64,000 nucleotides of DNA, from positions 1 through 64,000 of the forward strand of contig NZ_CAKZYF010000027.1 of the NCBI RefSeq assembly GCF_937884665.1, written 5' to 3'. This DNA comes from an uncultured Allomuricauda sp. GTDB lineage: Bacteria; Bacteroidota; Bacteroidia; Flavobacteriales; Flavobacteriaceae. The notes beneath the pieces are model-generated. The model worked only from the letters and a program-made list of their open reading frames with translations, did not search any database and was not told the DNA's origin. The position numbers and the translations under genes were made by a program. Within the stretch, counting starts at the first letter, position 1, and every line of letters starts with the position of its first letter. Positions 63,496 through 64,000 of this stretch are shown here, one piece after another.

Positions 63496-64000
63496 ATGGA
63501 GAATAGCAGGTGTGAAAATTGTATCATCAGGCAGTTTAACTCCCTACGTGCCATGAGCAGGGAAGAACTCAAAAAAGTATCGGATTCAAAGACGACCAAA
63601 AAGCTTAAAAAGGGAGATCCACTTTTCGAGGAAGGCGAAAAGTTGAACGGGGTCTTTTGTGTCCGAAATGGCGTTTCCAAACTCTCTAAGTTGAGCGCCA
63701 ATGGAAAGGACCAAATTGTAAAACTGGCCACCAAAGGTGAGGTCATAGGACAGCGTTCTGTTATTGCAGAGGAAAGTGCAAACCTATCCGCCATCGCCGT
63801 TTCCGATATGGAAGTCTGTTTTATTCCCAAGGAAAGTATAAATACCACCTTACAAAGCAATCCTAATTTTACACTGGAAGTTTTACGGCACATGGCGCAT
63901 GACCTGAAAGAAGCGGATGACGTTATTGTAAATATGTCCCAAAAAACAGTAAAACAGCGCGTTGCCGAAGCATTCATTTACTTAAAAAACAATTTTGGAT
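63496..64000 (+). CDS. Crp/Fnr-family transcriptional regulator (partial at window edge)
   Basis: Not in the track because it runs off the window. ATG at 63496; the frame is open to base 64000 (168 codons). MENSRCENCIIRQFNSLRAM carries a CxxC; then the cNMP-binding-like fold KKGDPLFEEGEKLNGVFCVRNGVSKLSK, KDQIVKLATKGEVIGQRSV and the dimer helix into KTVKQRVAEAFIYLKNNFG. The HTH lies beyond the window. It is a paralogue of the disrupted gene just upstream and may be the intact regulator of the surrounding operators. Confidence 0.9.
   Translation, partial: MENSRCENCIIRQFNSLRAMSREELKKVSDSKTTKKLKKGDPLFEEGEKLNGVFCVRNGVSKLSKLSANGKDQIVKLATKGEVIGQRSVIAEESANLSAIAVSDMEVCFIPKESINTTLQSNPNFTLEVLRHMAHDLKEADDVIVNMSQKTVKQRVAEAFIYLKNNFG

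Noticed and set aside
1-64000. CRISPR array, insertion sequence, prophage or integrase site
   Set aside because: No regular direct repeats, transposase, integrase or terminal inverted repeats were seen.

Overview
The window is a stretch of chromosome from a Bacteroidota bacterium, almost certainly a marine-type member of the Flavobacteriaceae. The evidence is the GTG-started rplM, promoters of the TTG-N19-TAnnTTTG type, scarce Shine-Dalgarno sequences, a GLPGLI-family protein, DUF5916 and DUF4097 proteins, the tolQ/exbD/exbD cluster, and a cbb3 oxidase locus of Bacteroidota order (ccoI-S-NO-Q-P-G-H-safE). I see no insertion sequence, prophage, CRISPR array or rRNA operon.

Layout. 0-2.6 kb: end of a tyrosine-catabolism-like operon (fumarylacetoacetase, flavin reductase, HisC-like aminotransferase). 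2.6-5.8 kb: lipoprotein and a DUF5916 outer-membrane protein. 6-9.2 kb: rplM-rpsI and rpsB-tsf; rpsB is preceded by a structured leader and carries a C-terminal domain fusion. 9.2-13.9 kb: ECF sigma, anti-sigma, two DUF4097 proteins and a class-C serine hydrolase, lying between rpsB-tsf and pyrH-frr. 14-21.4 kb: pyrH, frr, an RND/MMPL protein, asnS, rpoN and a membrane protein. 21.4-26.6 kb: PorT-like barrel, two ExbD proteins, a 4-TM protein, TolQ/ExbB, tRNA-Ser(GGA), asparaginase, TatD. 26.6-31.3 kb: retropepsin-like protein, odhB-odhA. 31.5-36.2 kb: response regulator, small secreted peptide, GLPGLI protein and a large carboxypeptidase-regulatory-domain outer-membrane protein. 36.2-40 kb: envelope sugar genes (galE, DegT aminotransferase, waaA).

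40-64 kb holds energy-metabolism genes. Six copies of a TGAY-N4-RTCA palindrome serve seven promoters (hpf, usp-SLC13-pckA-pfkA, tonB, hemN-usp, ccoS operon, ccoI, and a crp/fnr gene read divergently from ccoI). In all seven the palindrome centre lies exactly 29.5 nt before the first base of a TAnnTTTG -7 element, as expected for Crp/Fnr class II activation. Two crp/fnr-type genes sit at the right end. I read this as a low-oxygen regulon joining high-affinity respiration, oxygen-independent haem synthesis, C4/PEP metabolism, ribosome hibernation and universal stress proteins.

Four genes in this last 24 kb are disrupted: a sugar porter (+1 frameshift at a 40-nt imperfect repeat), a ROK glucokinase (in-frame TAG), the fused ccoNO (in-frame TAG at the N/O junction) and the first crp/fnr gene (in-frame TGA). 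I found no such lesion in the first 40 kb. Either real decay of linked functions or sequence error could explain this, and raw reads would settle it. The strongest candidates for undescribed biology are the fixed-geometry regulon, the rpsB leader three-way junction, and the secreted-peptide/GLPGLI/barrel cassette.
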